A stretch of DNA of 64,000 bases from Schizochytrium sp. CCTCC M209059 (taxonomy: Eukaryota; Sar; Bigyra; Thraustochytrida; Thraustochytriidae), in contig KN805408.1 in NCBI GenBank assembly GCA_000818945.1, positions 1 to 64,000 on the forward strand. Direction: 5' to 3'. The notes under the pieces are model-generated. The model made no database searches. It was given only the letters and a program-made list of their open reading frames with translations, and was not told the origin of the DNA. Positions 29,500 to 39,805 of the stretch are shown in pieces. Made by a program: the position numbers and the translations under genes. Within the stretch, counting starts at the first letter, position 1. Each line of letters begins with the position of its first letter.

Positions 29500-30888
29500 A
29501 TGGAGTCGAAAATGGAATCTGTGTTCTTTGCCAAATTTGACGACATTGTAGGACCAAAAGTTGTCTGCGAGGTCGCGCGGCCGCGGAGCAATCCATCGAT
29601 TGGCCAGTCTGGCGACGCGGACTACGAGGAAGAGGGTCTCTTGAGCGCGAACGACGGTGCTTTTTTCGACCGTGTCAAAGACTTTATCATTGCAAAAAAG
29701 CAGCTCTGTGGATCTCTTCTCACAGTCTCTGACGACATGACCGGATGCAAAGTCATGAGTTATCCACTTTACGTTGAGGACGAAAAGGTGTACGCTCGTA
29801 ATGTGTTCTTCTTTGCTTTCGGTTTTATCTTCAAGGAAGATGTGCAGGTTGGCGCGTACGAGGCAGTTCTTCGAAAATTGTCGGATGTGATGCGGTCAGT
29901 CGAGGAGGAATCTCAATTTTTGAGCGCCGACGACCCAAGTGGCGTCAGGAATGTGCTCAAGCAGGTGGTGAGCGACCTTTCCGCTTTTCGCGAAAGCATT
30001 GTGTCTGTGGACGAAAGGAATGTCCTGGCGCTGAAGTTAAAGCCCAGGTTGGTGGATCCGACGGACGTGATGGACCATCAAGTTCCAGTGCAAACGCGAA
30101 GAATGGACCAATTCGTAACCAAGGAATATGACTTGACCATTCAGCAAGTGATACGCTACATTGACGGAGAGCGTCATGTGCGCCTCATCGCTGAAGAAAG
30201 CGGGGTGGCCGTGGCGCTTGTGCGCCGATGTGTTCGGCAGCTGCTTTACTTTCGCTGTGTGCGTCTCGTTGACATTTTTCAATACTCAAATTCGTACACC
30301 TGCACGCCGCGACTCGTGGAGTTGGTGGAGGATGAGAGACTTCAGAAAGACTGCTTGCATTTTGTGTGCGCGGGCCGCGGAGAGAAGCCAGAGTTGTGGC
30401 GCGTCTTTGGAATGTACGCTTTTCTACATCCGTGTCTGACACTTCGGAACTTTTGCACGATTCAAGACCCAGGCGCGTTCAATGTGAATTTGCGTCGCCT
30501 CATTACCTTTGGCGTTTTGCATAGCTTGATTCGACGTGTACAAACCTTTCCTGTACTTGCGCCATCTGTGGACAAGACTGAATTAAAAGGCCGCGACGCG
30601 CTCGCAAAGTATCGAAGGATAGTCGCGGAAAAAACTTCTGCGTCGCTAGAGCATATCCGCGATGCTAGTGCTGAGAACGACTTGTCTTTTTCGAACATTT
30701 TTGGCAATGATGTCGTGCAGGGTACCGACCAAGAAACGGACCAGGATGGTGAGTCTCGAGCGCTCGATTTCCTCGTTGATGGCCAGTATAATTTGGATTC
30801 GATCTGTGCAGAGCTATGGTGCTCTTCTGTTGACCTGCGAAAGACACTTTCGACGGATGAAGATGTCGTTTTCATCAACACTAACTGA
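29500..30888 (+). CDS. NPRL2: NPRL2, GATOR1 complex subunit
   Basis: NPRL2 is the catalytic-finger subunit of GATOR1 (with NPRL3 and DEPDC5), the GTPase-activating complex that switches off Rag GTPases and TORC1 when amino acids are scarce, acting at the lysosome or vacuole. Seen: SVFFAKFDDIVGPKVVCEV at the N-terminus, the longin-domain opening typical of the family; YPLYVEDEKVYARNVFFFAFGFIF; and a mid-region ending QVPVQTRRMDQF with helical C-terminal repeats resembling LRLIAEESGVAVALVRRCV...LLYFRCVRLVDIFQYSN. At 462 residues it is slightly longer than human NPRL2. An in-frame ATG at 29512 would give a start closer to relatives. The ancestral stress-sensing role is known for the family; here it is inferred. 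Confidence 0.92.
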   Translation: MESKMESVFFAKFDDIVGPKVVCEVARPRSNPSIGQSGDADYEEEGLLSANDGAFFDRVKDFIIAKKQLCGSLLTVSDDMTGCKVMSYPLYVEDEKVYARNVFFFAFGFIFKEDVQVGAYEAVLRKLSDVMRSVEEESQFLSADDPSGVRNVLKQVVSDLSAFRESIVSVDERNVLALKLKPRLVDPTDVMDHQVPVQTRRMDQFVTKEYDLTIQQVIRYIDGERHVRLIAEESGVAVALVRRCVRQLLYFRCVRLVDIFQYSNSYTCTPRLVELVEDERLQKDCLHFVCAGRGEKPELWRVFGMYAFLHPCLTLRNFCTIQDPGAFNVNLRRLITFGVLHSLIRRVQTFPVLAPSVDKTELKGRDALAKYRRIVAEKTSASLEHIRDASAENDLSFSNIFGNDVVQGTDQETDQDGESRALDFLVDGQYNLDSICAELWCSSVDLRKTLSTDEDVVFINTN

Positions 30889-31064
30889 GGGAAACCTCAG
30901 AATAGGGTTCTTTTATCCTTTCATTTTAAACTTGAGGAGCTGGTCAAGATAACAAAGGTATACGATGTAGAAAACATGACTCTGCTACAGACTTTATAAG
31001 CTAAAAGAACGAAGTGTACGTGTGTGTATGTGTATGACTCGTTTGATTCTCCTTCGCAGAGCCC

Positions 31065-33062
31065 TTACCGTTTTTTGGACCAAGATTGAGCTGTCCCTTT
31101 GCGACGGTCGTTCGCACCATCAAGCTCATCGTCGTCGTCACCATCTTCTTCATCGTCGTCATCGTCCGCCTCAAGGCCACCCTGTCGACGCGAGCGGGAA
31201 GGCGGGCCTATATCCATCCACATTCCACCCCAAGAGGCCTTGCGAGCAGCTCGATAGACACGATCGCGAACCTTGGATTTCGAGAATGTCACGCGAGAAA
31301 CTTCGCCGTCTGCTTGACACAAGTCGAGCGTAACGTGTCCCTTGCGGATCAGAGGGTGCCGCAGGATCCTAGCGGCCTGTACGTCGCTAAGTTCTTCTTC
31401 AAGCGTGCTAGTTTCAGCTTCGACCTCGGTATCCACCCTTTTGCTGTCGGATTCTTTCGTAGACGTGATCGGCGTTTCACTGTCTCTCACACTCTGGAGA
31501 TATTCTTCGTATGCAGACATTTCCGATTGATAACTTTGATCCCCGATCTCCGTTTCTGCCTTTCCTCCGACCAAGTTTTCTCCCGATGCTTCTCTTTCTT
31601 CTTCCTCTGCTTCTTGGTCATCGTCGTCGTAATAATCTTCTTCTTGGACAGGGATTTTTTGAGCGGCAAAGTAGGCATAGTTGAAAAAGGACGTTTTGCG
31701 ACCAACACCCTGACCCTTTCGGCTTGGCTTTGTGATGGTGCGCATAATGTTCTGCGTGAAGAAGCAGCCGCGATCGTAGCGGCCGGCTGGAGTTGAGCCA
31801 TTGGCCATTGGACAAGTCATACTGTGAGGGCAGGGTGCAATGATGCTAGGTTGCGAACCTCGAAAGGGGTCCATGGCCAACACCCGCGTCGCGGCGCGAG
31901 AAAGTGTCGTCTGCTCAATGAGCAATTCGCGGGCATCGAGAACGATGTTGCGCGAACCAATGTCAGAGTGTTCGGCAATAATGAGGACGCCTCCAGGCTT
32001 GACGAGCTTCCACAGATACGCAAGCGCCACGGCGCGTGCTTGGTCAGAAGGTAGCTCTGAAAAAGAGAACATGGCCGTGACAAGATCGTATTGCGGGTAG
32101 TCTTCGGAGTTGAGGCCTTGAACCATTTCGGGAAGGCTTGGAGACCAGAGCAAAGACAAGTTAGGGCGTCGCTTGGGTGCTTCGCCATCGTTGTCAGCGC
32201 CTTCTCCCTCGCTTCCGCTTTCATCGGTGGGATCAATAATCTTGGCATTCCTATAGTCTGAGAGGATGTCCTCGATGGGTCTGCGAAGATCAGGTGGCGG
32301 TTCGATGAGAGTCTGCGCGATTTCCCACATGGAGCGCGAGGGGTCAATGAGTGTCGCCTCGTCGAGAGTTGTGCGGAGGGCGTCCGTGTCGCGAGCCGCA
32401 AGAACAGAAGATCCGGCGCCAGACCCAAAGTCGAGCATGCTCCGCATCACAGGCTCTCCGCTGTCATTGTTTTCGTTGTCGTCCTCGTCATCATCATCGT
32501 TTCTCGTCGAAACAAGCGACCAGTCAGCCCGCGCGAGAGAGTCCTCAATGATTCGCTGAGAGAGCCCGTAGGAGTGCGTCAGGTCAAAGGAAAGATATGC
32601 TAGACTCTCTTTCCATGAATACAGAATTGGTTTGGCGGGCTCGCCGTTTTTAAAGTGATGCAGGCGCGCCACCCTGCGCGCGTGCAATCTTTCATAATAC
32701 GTGGCGAGTTGAGGCAAGGTGCGACCCTTGAGAATCTCCGGAAGTTGATCGGTCACACGCTTAGGTAGCACGCGAGCCTGTTTAATTCTAATTTTCGATC
32801 GTTTCTCGAGGCGTTTGAGCTGCGTGCGGTCAAGTTGCGTGCCGTAGGTCTCGGTAGCAACCTTGTCGCTAAGGCTAAATCCAAGTGCCTCCGAGGTGGA
32901 CTTGAAGAAATCTGTCGCCCTCTTGAAAAGGCTACCACTGCTTGCACCTTGGTTCTGGCCCTGACGCGTGTCACTTAGCATCCTCTTTGCTCCAATTCCT
33001 CGCGGTGTCGACTGGCCTGCGGCCATGAGGCCCAATAAGGGTTTCCTCGTGAGAGGCCCCAT
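31065..33062 (-). CDS. METTL17: METTL17/Rsm22-type mitochondrial small-subunit assembly factor
   Basis: This family binds the mitochondrial small ribosomal subunit during assembly and has a methyltransferase fold plus an iron-sulfur site. Seen: a helical N-terminal part with VARLHHFKNG and AYLSFDLTHSYG; the SAM-fold motif MLDFGSGAGSSVLAA; ATLIDPSRSMWEIA; DLVTAMFSFSELP; KPGGVLIIAEHSD; and the cysteine cluster IIAPCPHSMTCPM with a further Cys in YDRGCFF. The four-cysteine pattern is conserved in the family and ligates Fe-S in yeast and human proteins. Acidic insertions lie between strands and a long acidic tail follows. The ATG at 33062 begins MGPLTRKPLLGLMAAGQ, a plausible mitochondrial presequence; the open frame extends further upstream only through non-ATG codons. 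Confidence 0.88.
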   Translation of the reverse strand: MGPLTRKPLLGLMAAGQSTPRGIGAKRMLSDTRQGQNQGASSGSLFKRATDFFKSTSEALGFSLSDKVATETYGTQLDRTQLKRLEKRSKIRIKQARVLPKRVTDQLPEILKGRTLPQLATYYERLHARRVARLHHFKNGEPAKPILYSWKESLAYLSFDLTHSYGLSQRIIEDSLARADWSLVSTRNDDDDEDDNENNDSGEPVMRSMLDFGSGAGSSVLAARDTDALRTTLDEATLIDPSRSMWEIAQTLIEPPPDLRRPIEDILSDYRNAKIIDPTDESGSEGEGADNDGEAPKRRPNLSLLWSPSLPEMVQGLNSEDYPQYDLVTAMFSFSELPSDQARAVALAYLWKLVKPGGVLIIAEHSDIGSRNIVLDARELLIEQTTLSRAATRVLAMDPFRGSQPSIIAPCPHSMTCPMANGSTPAGRYDRGCFFTQNIMRTITKPSRKGQGVGRKTSFFNYAYFAAQKIPVQEEDYYDDDDQEAEEEEREASGENLVGGKAETEIGDQSYQSEMSAYEEYLQSVRDSETPITSTKESDSKRVDTEVEAETSTLEEELSDVQAARILRHPLIRKGHVTLDLCQADGEVSRVTFSKSKVRDRVYRAARKASWGGMWMDIGPPSRSRRQGGLEADDDDDEEDGDDDDELDGANDRRKGTAQSWSKKR

Positions 33063-33886
33063 ATTCTTCTTCGTCGTGGTCCCACGCTTCTGACTTTGCC
33101 TACACGACGGGGACTCGTTCTCGCTTTCGCGTGCCCGTCGACGACAAAGCAGCGCGGCGAGGCGCCTGCGACGAGAGAAAAGGGTGGGAAAGCGTGGGAG
33201 GCAAGACAAGAGCCCTAGCGTGGCCCGGCGTCGCGTTGAAGCTTTTCCGGCCAGGTCTGCTGCCTGCGTAGCGTCCAAGTCCCGCTTGAGCCCGCTCGTG
33301 GCCACGGGAAATTGGGGTCTTTGGAGGTCCGTAAAAATTGCGGTATCCGAGGACCCCAAAACGAAATAGAGGCGGTTGCGGCCGGATACTAGGCAGGCTC
33401 TAGACAGACAGAGAGAGGGAATCGATCATGGATGATCCCGAGCAGCAGAGCAGAGTAGCAGACTCGAACTCGCGCGAACCGGGCGCGCGTAGACACGGGC
33501 GAGCACCCTTGCGGCGCGCGCGCGCGTGTGAATACCGGCGAGCAAGGTCTGCTTCTGCTCTGCGGGAGCGGCACACGGTCCTCGTTGGCTGACTTTGCCG
33601 CGTGGCGGCGGGCAGAAGCACATCGCGGCGTCCGGCTGGACCCATCTCCCGCGGGAAGCAGCTCATTCTCGTCGTCGTCGTTGTCGTCGTCGTTGTCGTC
33701 GCGCTCGGACTAGCAAACAAACGAACAATAGAATAGACTAGGAAAGGCTGGGATTGGATAGATCTTTTTCCTTTCTTATTTTACACGAGGACACGCGCCT
33801 GTTCTCGCACCGTGCGAGAACACATTCGTTCGTACGTGCGTACGCACGTACGCGGCTGGTATACGGCACCGGGGTTGAGTTAGCCC
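33063..33886. other. Divergent intergenic region, METTL17 and glycosyltransferase
   Basis: A spacer of about 820 bases. It contains a CGT triplet run at about 33668-33705 and a short alternating ACGTGCGTACGCACGTACG palindrome-rich stretch at 33833-33852. No gene or tRNA was supported. Confidence 0.45.
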
Positions 33887-35470
33887 ATGGCTGATACCGT
33901 CATTTCGAGCAAGGGTACGAGCACGAGCACGAGCAGTGGCACAATCATTGGGGACTTGGGACAGCGTCCAGGACGACGAAGGCGCGGACAATCCCGCGAA
34001 CTGACAAGGGAATCCTCGCTGGAGGTAGACGAAAACGCAACGATTCTTGGCGAAAGTATGGGCAGCGAGACCCCAATCTCGCGCTCAAGGCGCACGCAGC
34101 CGCCGCGGCGTGTCAACCATCGCGGCGTCTTGTTGCTGGCCTTGCTGACGGTGGGATTCATTACGCTGCTGCAATTTGTCGAAGAGGGTTCTTCGCAAGA
34201 CCGATCATCTTCGAGTAGCGTCTTCAAGTTTCTAGAGGGTGCAAAGAAGGCCGCCGCGGCGGCTGGCGTAGGTTCCGCCGGGAAAAGCAGACCTTTGCTG
34301 GAGCGCGCCGAAGAGGCGCGCAACATTAGCAGTTTTGTGAGCGTGATTGCCGAAGGCGAACCGGTGGCGGTTCTTACGTATGTCTCATACTCGTACAAGG
34401 CAACATTGCTCAATTGGATGGTCGCGATGGAGCGCGCCAAGGTGCCCGGGGTCGGCGTGGTGTGTCTGGACCAGGATTTGCGCGCGTACCTGCGGGAGCG
34501 CGGCATTCCGTGCTACATGCCAGCGCAAGCGCCTTCTGGAGGCGGTTCGAAAAAGGGCCAGCTCAATGTCAAGGCCATTAGCAAGCTTTGGATCATGCGG
34601 CTCGTGCATTTGCTTGATGTATTGCGCTCCGGAAAAAGTGTGGTTCTATCTGACAGCGACGCGATCTGGGCAGAGAATGCGATTGCTTCGGGAATTTTAC
34701 ACGAGCGCTCAGGCGACATTGTCGCATCCAGAGGACAGTATCCTTGGGACGTGGCCGAGAACTGGGGCGCGACGCTGTGCATGGGCGTAGTGTATTTTCG
34801 TGCCGTGCCATCGGTGGTGTCGATGCTTGAGAACGCCCTTGAAGAGGCTGTGCAGGCGAACGACGACCAGGTTGGCCTCAACAACGCATTGTACAATTCA
34901 TTTGGTCATGACCCCGTGCGGGTTTTCGGCCGGCGGCTCGAGATTACCGACCGCTACCCGGCCATTGCGCCTTCGACGGGAACCTTGCCGCGACTTGTGA
35001 TATTACCGCACAAAGTGGTGCCACGTTTTTGCGCCGAGCTGTCCCCGGCTGACTGGGCATCGCACGTCGCGATAGCCCATTGTCACGCTCTCGACGGTCA
35101 AAAGGCCAAGAATTTCAAGAATTGGGGCAACGCCAAGAATCGTAACAACATCATGATCAAGTATAACCTCTGGTGCGACGCTGTGGGTTCTGACAAAGAC
35201 AAGGACAAGGACAAGGACCTGGTACCCGCCACTTCTAAGGAATTTAAATCCTGGCTCCAGGACACTGCACGCGACTGCGGTTTTCTCAGTTTCCGCGATC
35301 CCGGTCCACCCTCGGGTGCCGCGGACCGGGACCGCGACAAAAACGACGCCGCGGACGACGAGGAGGAAATGGCGGAAGGGGCGGGCGAAGGAAGCGATGC
35401 TGCCGCCCTTGGAAATCTTCGGACCGAGAATGGCAAGCCGCGAAACGCGCAAGCAGTCCCTGACCCTTGA
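33887..35470 (+). CDS. Golgi-type nucleotide-diphospho-sugar transferase, type II membrane protein
   Basis: A 527-residue protein with a short basic cytosolic tail, one membrane anchor at about residues 80-97 (GVLLLALLTVGFITLL) and a lumenal catalytic domain. The domain resembles the Nucleotid_trans (PF03407; RRA/XyG xylosyl- or arabinosyltransferase-like) fold: AVLTYVSYSYKATLLNWMVAM opens it, SGKSVVLSDSDAIW supplies the metal-binding DxD (Asp256-Ser-Asp258), followed by DIVASRGQYPWD, GATLCMGVVYFRA and NDDQVGLNNALY, the usual order for this family. It should transfer a sugar from a nucleotide sugar to a glycan or protein in the Golgi; donor and acceptor are unknown. The C-terminus is hydrophilic with an Asp-Lys repeat (about residues 438-445) and an acidic tail. 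The start context CCCATGG is good. Confidence 0.8.
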   Translation: MADTVISSKGTSTSTSSGTIIGDLGQRPGRRRRGQSRELTRESSLEVDENATILGESMGSETPISRSRRTQPPRRVNHRGVLLLALLTVGFITLLQFVEEGSSQDRSSSSSVFKFLEGAKKAAAAAGVGSAGKSRPLLERAEEARNISSFVSVIAEGEPVAVLTYVSYSYKATLLNWMVAMERAKVPGVGVVCLDQDLRAYLRERGIPCYMPAQAPSGGGSKKGQLNVKAISKLWIMRLVHLLDVLRSGKSVVLSDSDAIWAENAIASGILHERSGDIVASRGQYPWDVAENWGATLCMGVVYFRAVPSVVSMLENALEEAVQANDDQVGLNNALYNSFGHDPVRVFGRRLEITDRYPAIAPSTGTLPRLVILPHKVVPRFCAELSPADWASHVAIAHCHALDGQKAKNFKNWGNAKNRNNIMIKYNLWCDAVGSDKDKDKDKDLVPATSKEFKSWLQDTARDCGFLSFRDPGPPSGAADRDRDKNDAADDEEEMAEGAGEGSDAAALGNLRTENGKPRNAQAVPDP

Positions 35471-36520
35471 CTCTGACAGTGAGTGAGTCGTTGTGTTTAT
35501 ATTGGTTGTGCACCGTCGCCAAGGGGCGGCCGCGTAACGCGAGCGAAAGGGAAGAGAAAGAAAGGTTTTCCCTGCTTGCCAGCGTTGGGCCTGGCCGTTC
35601 AAGTTGTTGGCCTGCCAAGGCTATTCTCTGCCTTCGCCGTTGCTTTTTTTGGGCTCGGGAACCTCACTGACAGTGAGCGATGAGTGAGCCGGAGCCCCCA
35701 AGCTAGGTGCAACGAATTCGTCTCGATCTGGAAGGCGCGTTGCGACTGTGGCTGACAGCGTCAGTAATGCATCTTACTGTCACCTTCAATTGCGGCGTGG
35801 CGATCGCAGGCGATAGCAGTCGCAAACCGCTGCTGCTGCTGCCGACAGCTGCTGCGATGCGTTCAAAGCGAAGACAGGAAGGAACCAAGGATAAAAGGAT
35901 GGAAGGAACCTTACGCTGAACGTAACAAATAAGACATCGAACCCCCTGTGTGCGTGCCCAAAGCCTTCCTCCTCCCACTGTTAGCGAGATCGTGCTGCTT
36001 GATTGTGCTATTTGCGGTTCATGCGCATTGCGTAATACATACATGCGCCCTGTCGTCGCGGCTTCGCCCCCTGCTGATTGCTCGTGCCAGTCTCTTGCTT
36101 GCCAGTGCCGCCCTTATTTCCGGCCCATCTAAGTGGCTGTTCGCGGGCAATTCCGTGCTGAAAAGCGGAAGACCGTGATCTTCATTTCTGTTTCCCTCGT
36201 CTGCGACACCTGCGACAGCGGCAGTGCGACCGCTGCGACAGAGACAAAGATGCGTTTGCGACAGAGTCACACCTGCGTTAGCGACTGTGACTTGCATTCC
36301 TAAAGCCTATCATCGTGGTTGCTAGAGCCAGAGAATAAGATGGGTTTGCGTGCTGAGGAGTCTTCAAAAACAGGTTTTTTTAAAGTGGAATCGGCCAGTG
36401 GATATCTGGGCGTTGATTTGGAGATGATGGCCATGTCATGTCATCGCTGTCATCTGTCTTCAACATCTAAATGAAGGCTCGTCTTATGCAGGCCGCAGCG
36501 AGCTGCAGGCAAGACGCTAG
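35471..36520. other. Intergenic, no gene seen
   Basis: About 1 kb after the glycosyltransferase. There are short tandem patches, e.g. GCGACA-rich repeats at 36200-36250, but no coding frame with a recognisable product and no RNA gene. Confidence 0.4.
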
Positions 36521-36650
36521 AGCGAGCTAGAGCGAGCTAGAGAGAACTGGAGCGAGCTAGAGCGAGCTAGAGCGAGCTAGAGAGAACTGGAGCGAGCTAG
36601 AGAGAACTAGAGCGAGCTAGAGAGAACTAGAGCGAGCTAGAGCGAACTAG
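36521..36650. repeat. 13-unit minisatellite with exact 10-bp period
   Basis: Thirteen consecutive decamers: most are AGCGAGCTAG (type A), interspersed with AGAGAACTGG/AGAGAACTAG (type B) and ending in AGCGAACTAG. The order is A A B A A A B A B A B A A', with no phase slip. Confidence 0.95.
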
Positions 36651-38731
36651 AGCTCACCTCAGCCAGAGCTTAGGCTTAAAAAAGCAAGAAAGAATAACGG
36701 AGCAGAGCTGGCTGCATGTATCTTGTTCGACCTTTAATCTTTCCGCATCTATCTGTAGGTCTCCAGCGACGCTTCGATGCATGCGAGTGCGAGCTAGGCG
36801 CGAGCCAGAGCAGGCGCGGCAATCATGCAGCGCAGAGCGCAGCTACTAGCACCACGCAGGCGACACTGCTGAGCGAGTGCACAAAATGGTTAGACATTTG
36901 TGTCTTCAAGTCAACACGCGCGTGGCATAGATGACGCGTTCTGTTGAATGCGAGATCCGCACCGGTGACGACTGACGGCTGCGGTTGATCAATCTAAGAA
37001 CGCCTAACTGTAAGCAAGATAAAGTAAATGGAGGTGGATGAAAAGAAAAAAGAAAAAGAAGCACGTGCTCATGTGTTTTATTCAAGGTCTTGGTGCTGGT
37101 TCGTGGTGGCGACGACGATGGCTCGAATGAGCCTGCTCATATGCTTACTTGTAGCGGTTGCGTTGGTCTCCTTCTTTCGTCGCAGCGCAGACGTCAACGA
37201 TGACGTCGTTCCGTCTTGGCGACGCCATCAAATTAACCAAGTATCATCTGGGTGCAATCAAACGAACCATCCGAAAGATCTTGGCGAGTTCGCGCCATCT
37301 TCATTCCCATCGCGGTCGTACATATACAGCGTGTGGCCACACCAGCAGTGACAAGAAAGTTCGGATCCTGATCCAGCCTACAGCCAGCTGCAGCTGCAGT
37401 TGCAGCTGCTCCTTGGCTGATGCAGTAGACCATCGTTAAGAGATCGCAAAGGCGCATACGTAGCGGATCCAAATGTTGGATGATGACGGCAACACCGAGA
37501 AAGTCCCATCTATAGGCCTTGGATCATTTTTCGAGGCCGCAAAGCCCGGCGGCAGCGGCACGGGCCCTGCGATGCGAGCGCTCGCAGCTGCAGCTCTAAT
37601 GCCGCGTCGCCTTGCTCATGGGAGCCCCGAGGTTTACGTCGGCGCTGTGCCGACCGAACAGACGGGGCGGATTGCGGCATCGATTGCGACCGGCGTCCGC
37701 AGTTGCATTGTGCGGATCTCCTGCCAGCTCAGCTCTGCTCTGCTCTCATCACAGGTTTTAGAACACGGCATACGGCGGAACCCGGCGCGCGGCATGACGT
37801 TCGCGCTCACCGGAACGCGTGAGCGCATGTCCTGCCTTGGCAAGAACGGCCCACGCCGGTTCGGGAGCCGCGGCTACTCGCGACGACGAACTGACGTTGC
37901 TCTCGTCCCTCGCTCCTCATCTCCTCGCAGGGCCCGAGCCGGAACCGCGCGAGGACCTGCGTCTCGGCCACGCCGCCGCATCCTCGCGCAACGCATCGCA
38001 ACACATCGCAACACATCACAACGCAGCGTAACACGGCGCGTCTCCGGCTCCGCGTGAGTCTCGCGCCTCTTCCTGGCTCGGCTTGGCCTCTCTCGGCATG
38101 ACGGTCGTGCTCATGGCCATGGCCGTGGCCGCCCTCGCACCATCGTCACTCGCGCGGCCCCGGCGCCGGAACGACGCCGCGCGGGGCTTCGGCCGCTCGC
38201 GCGAGCGGGGCTCCCCGAATGCAATGTGCTCGCGGCGATTGCGCGCGTGCACCGCCTCGCGAGGTGCGCGGGCGATCGCGTGGCAAGGTTTGGGTGGGTC
38301 CCGGGCAAGAGCACACGCACGCACTGCGAGCGCAGAGTAAGTGAACGATTGATTTTGCACGGTTTGGGTGGACCTCGAGCCCGAGTCCGAGTCCGAGTCC
38401 GAGTCCGTCGGGTCGCCACGTGCAGCAGCTGCAGCTGCAGCTGCAGAAGGCGGGCGAGCGTGCGCTGGCAGCGCGGCGAGCGCGGCGCCGTTCTGCAGTG
38501 CGCGGGTCGTTTGGATCGCGATCACGAGCCGAGGCGCTGCGCTCCAGGAGCTGGGATAAGAGAAGAAGTGCCTGCAGCTGCGCCTAACAAAGAGGTAGGG
38601 GCGGGTCACACCCGGAAGAAGAGTGACCTGGTAGATCGATCAAGCGCATCGCCTCAGAGTCTCCGGCGGGGAGGAAGGTGAAAGTGACGAACACGGGGCT
38701 GGCCATGGTGGCTGGCCAGCCATCATCGAGC
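36651..38731. other. Intergenic, gene-poor, GC-rich second half
   Basis: No gene could be supported. Noted: overlapping CAGCTG palindromes at 37384-37410 and 38423-38446, a run of CGAGTC units at about 38379-38408, and ATG-initiated frames without recognisable domains. The frame from 38098 encodes a signal-peptide-like start and runs into a GTAAGTG at about 38336 that could be a splice donor; this is weak. Confidence 0.4.
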
Positions 38732-38885
38732 AGCGAGCGAGCGAGCGAGCGAGCGATTGATCGATTGATGGATGGATCGATTGATGGATGGATCGATTGA
38801 TCAAGCAGAGGGTCCTGGAATTGACGACGCGACATCGCAGTTCTGGCCCGGTCGTAGCCGCAGCTGTAGGTGCCGTCTGGGCTGG

Positions 38886-38918
<33 letters not shown>
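38732..38918. repeat. Cluster of GCGA, GATC/GATG and GAT microsatellites
   Basis: GCGA units at 38732-38756 lead into GATTGATG/GATGGATC units at 38757-38802. A (GAT)n run follows at 38887-38918. All lie in noncoding sequence upstream of the NADH dehydrogenase gene. Confidence 0.85.
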
Positions 38919-39805
38919 CCAACATCGGACCCGATCAGACAGACACATGTGCAGCGCAGATGGCGAGTCGCCAACATCGCTGCAACTGCTCGCGTTGTCC
39001 GCGTCTCGCTGCGTAGGTAGCTCTGGGCGCGGAGCGAGCGATCGATCGGTGGTAAAAGGGAAGGTGTGGCAGGGTGGTGGGTAGCGCTGCATATCAGTGC
39101 ACTGCAGAACCACACGCATTTCATTCCACCGCATTACATCGACCGACCAGCCCTGTGCTCTTTGCATTGCTTTGCTTTGCTTCGCTCTGCTTTGCACTGC
39201 ATTGCACTGCATGGCACTGGATTGCATTGCATTGCACTGGATTGCATTGCATTGCACTGCATTGCATTGCACTACATAACATTGTCTACAGCATCGCGTC
39301 GCGTCGCGTCGCATCGCATCGCATCGCATCGCGTCGCGTTGCCTCGCGTCGCGTTGCCTCGCGTCGCGTTGCCTCGCAGCGCAGCGCAGGGCAGACCCTT
39401 AACTGCTTCGCCTCGTTGTCGGCAGCGTCGAGCCGAAGGAAGCGTCTGCTGAGCTGCTGCAAGCTGTTGAGCCGAGCGCCCTCTTCTCCTCGAGCCGCGC
39501 TGACGCCGCCCAGGCCGCGAGAACTCCTGCGCTGACCGAGCTTCCTCGGCCCGCGGCGACGGCAGCTGCAGGCCGCTCGCGAGGCTCTCGCCCGCTCGCT
39601 CGCGCCCGCGAGGCAGTCCCCGAACCGGGCCCGGCGAGGCGCGATTTGGCGCAGCGTAGCGCGTAATTTGAGCGGACTCTTGCCGGCGAGGAAGCGTCAC
39701 AGGGCGCCTTTTGTGGAGCACCAGAACCCGAACGAGGACCAGGACCAGGACCAGGATCAGGATCAGGAGGACCAACAAGCAAGGAGAGGGGGGGAGATCA
39801 CAAGA
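38919..39805. other. Upstream region of the NADH dehydrogenase gene
   Basis: Dominated by pentanucleotide repeats (39161-39390) and a GGACCA/GGATCA hexamer run (39735-39768) in the presumed 5' leader. Long frames on both strands here are repeat-driven and lack suitable ATG starts. Confidence 0.5.
39161..39390. repeat. Two adjoining 5-bp-period repeat tracts
   Basis: The first tract (to about 39275) alternates ATTGC and ACTGC. The second (39293-39390) alternates GCGTC, GCATC, GCGTT and GCCTC. Both keep a strict 5-bp period with a phase change between them. Confidence 0.9.

Noticed and set aside
33445..33490. Minus-strand GTTCGAGTC, possible tRNA B-box
   Set aside because: Only two of five T-stem pairs form, and no D-arm or acceptor stem is present.
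37110..37351. Small frame with a hydrophobic N-terminus (MARMSLLICLLVAVALVSFF)
   Set aside because: A signal-anchor-like start is visible, but the frame is short, the rest has no domain and nothing nearby supports it. It is too weak to call.
37473..38057. 194-codon plus-strand frame in the gene-poor region
   Set aside because: It has an ATG start, but the composition is Arg/Ser/Ala-rich and GC-driven, with no recognisable domain. Overlapping frames are equally open.
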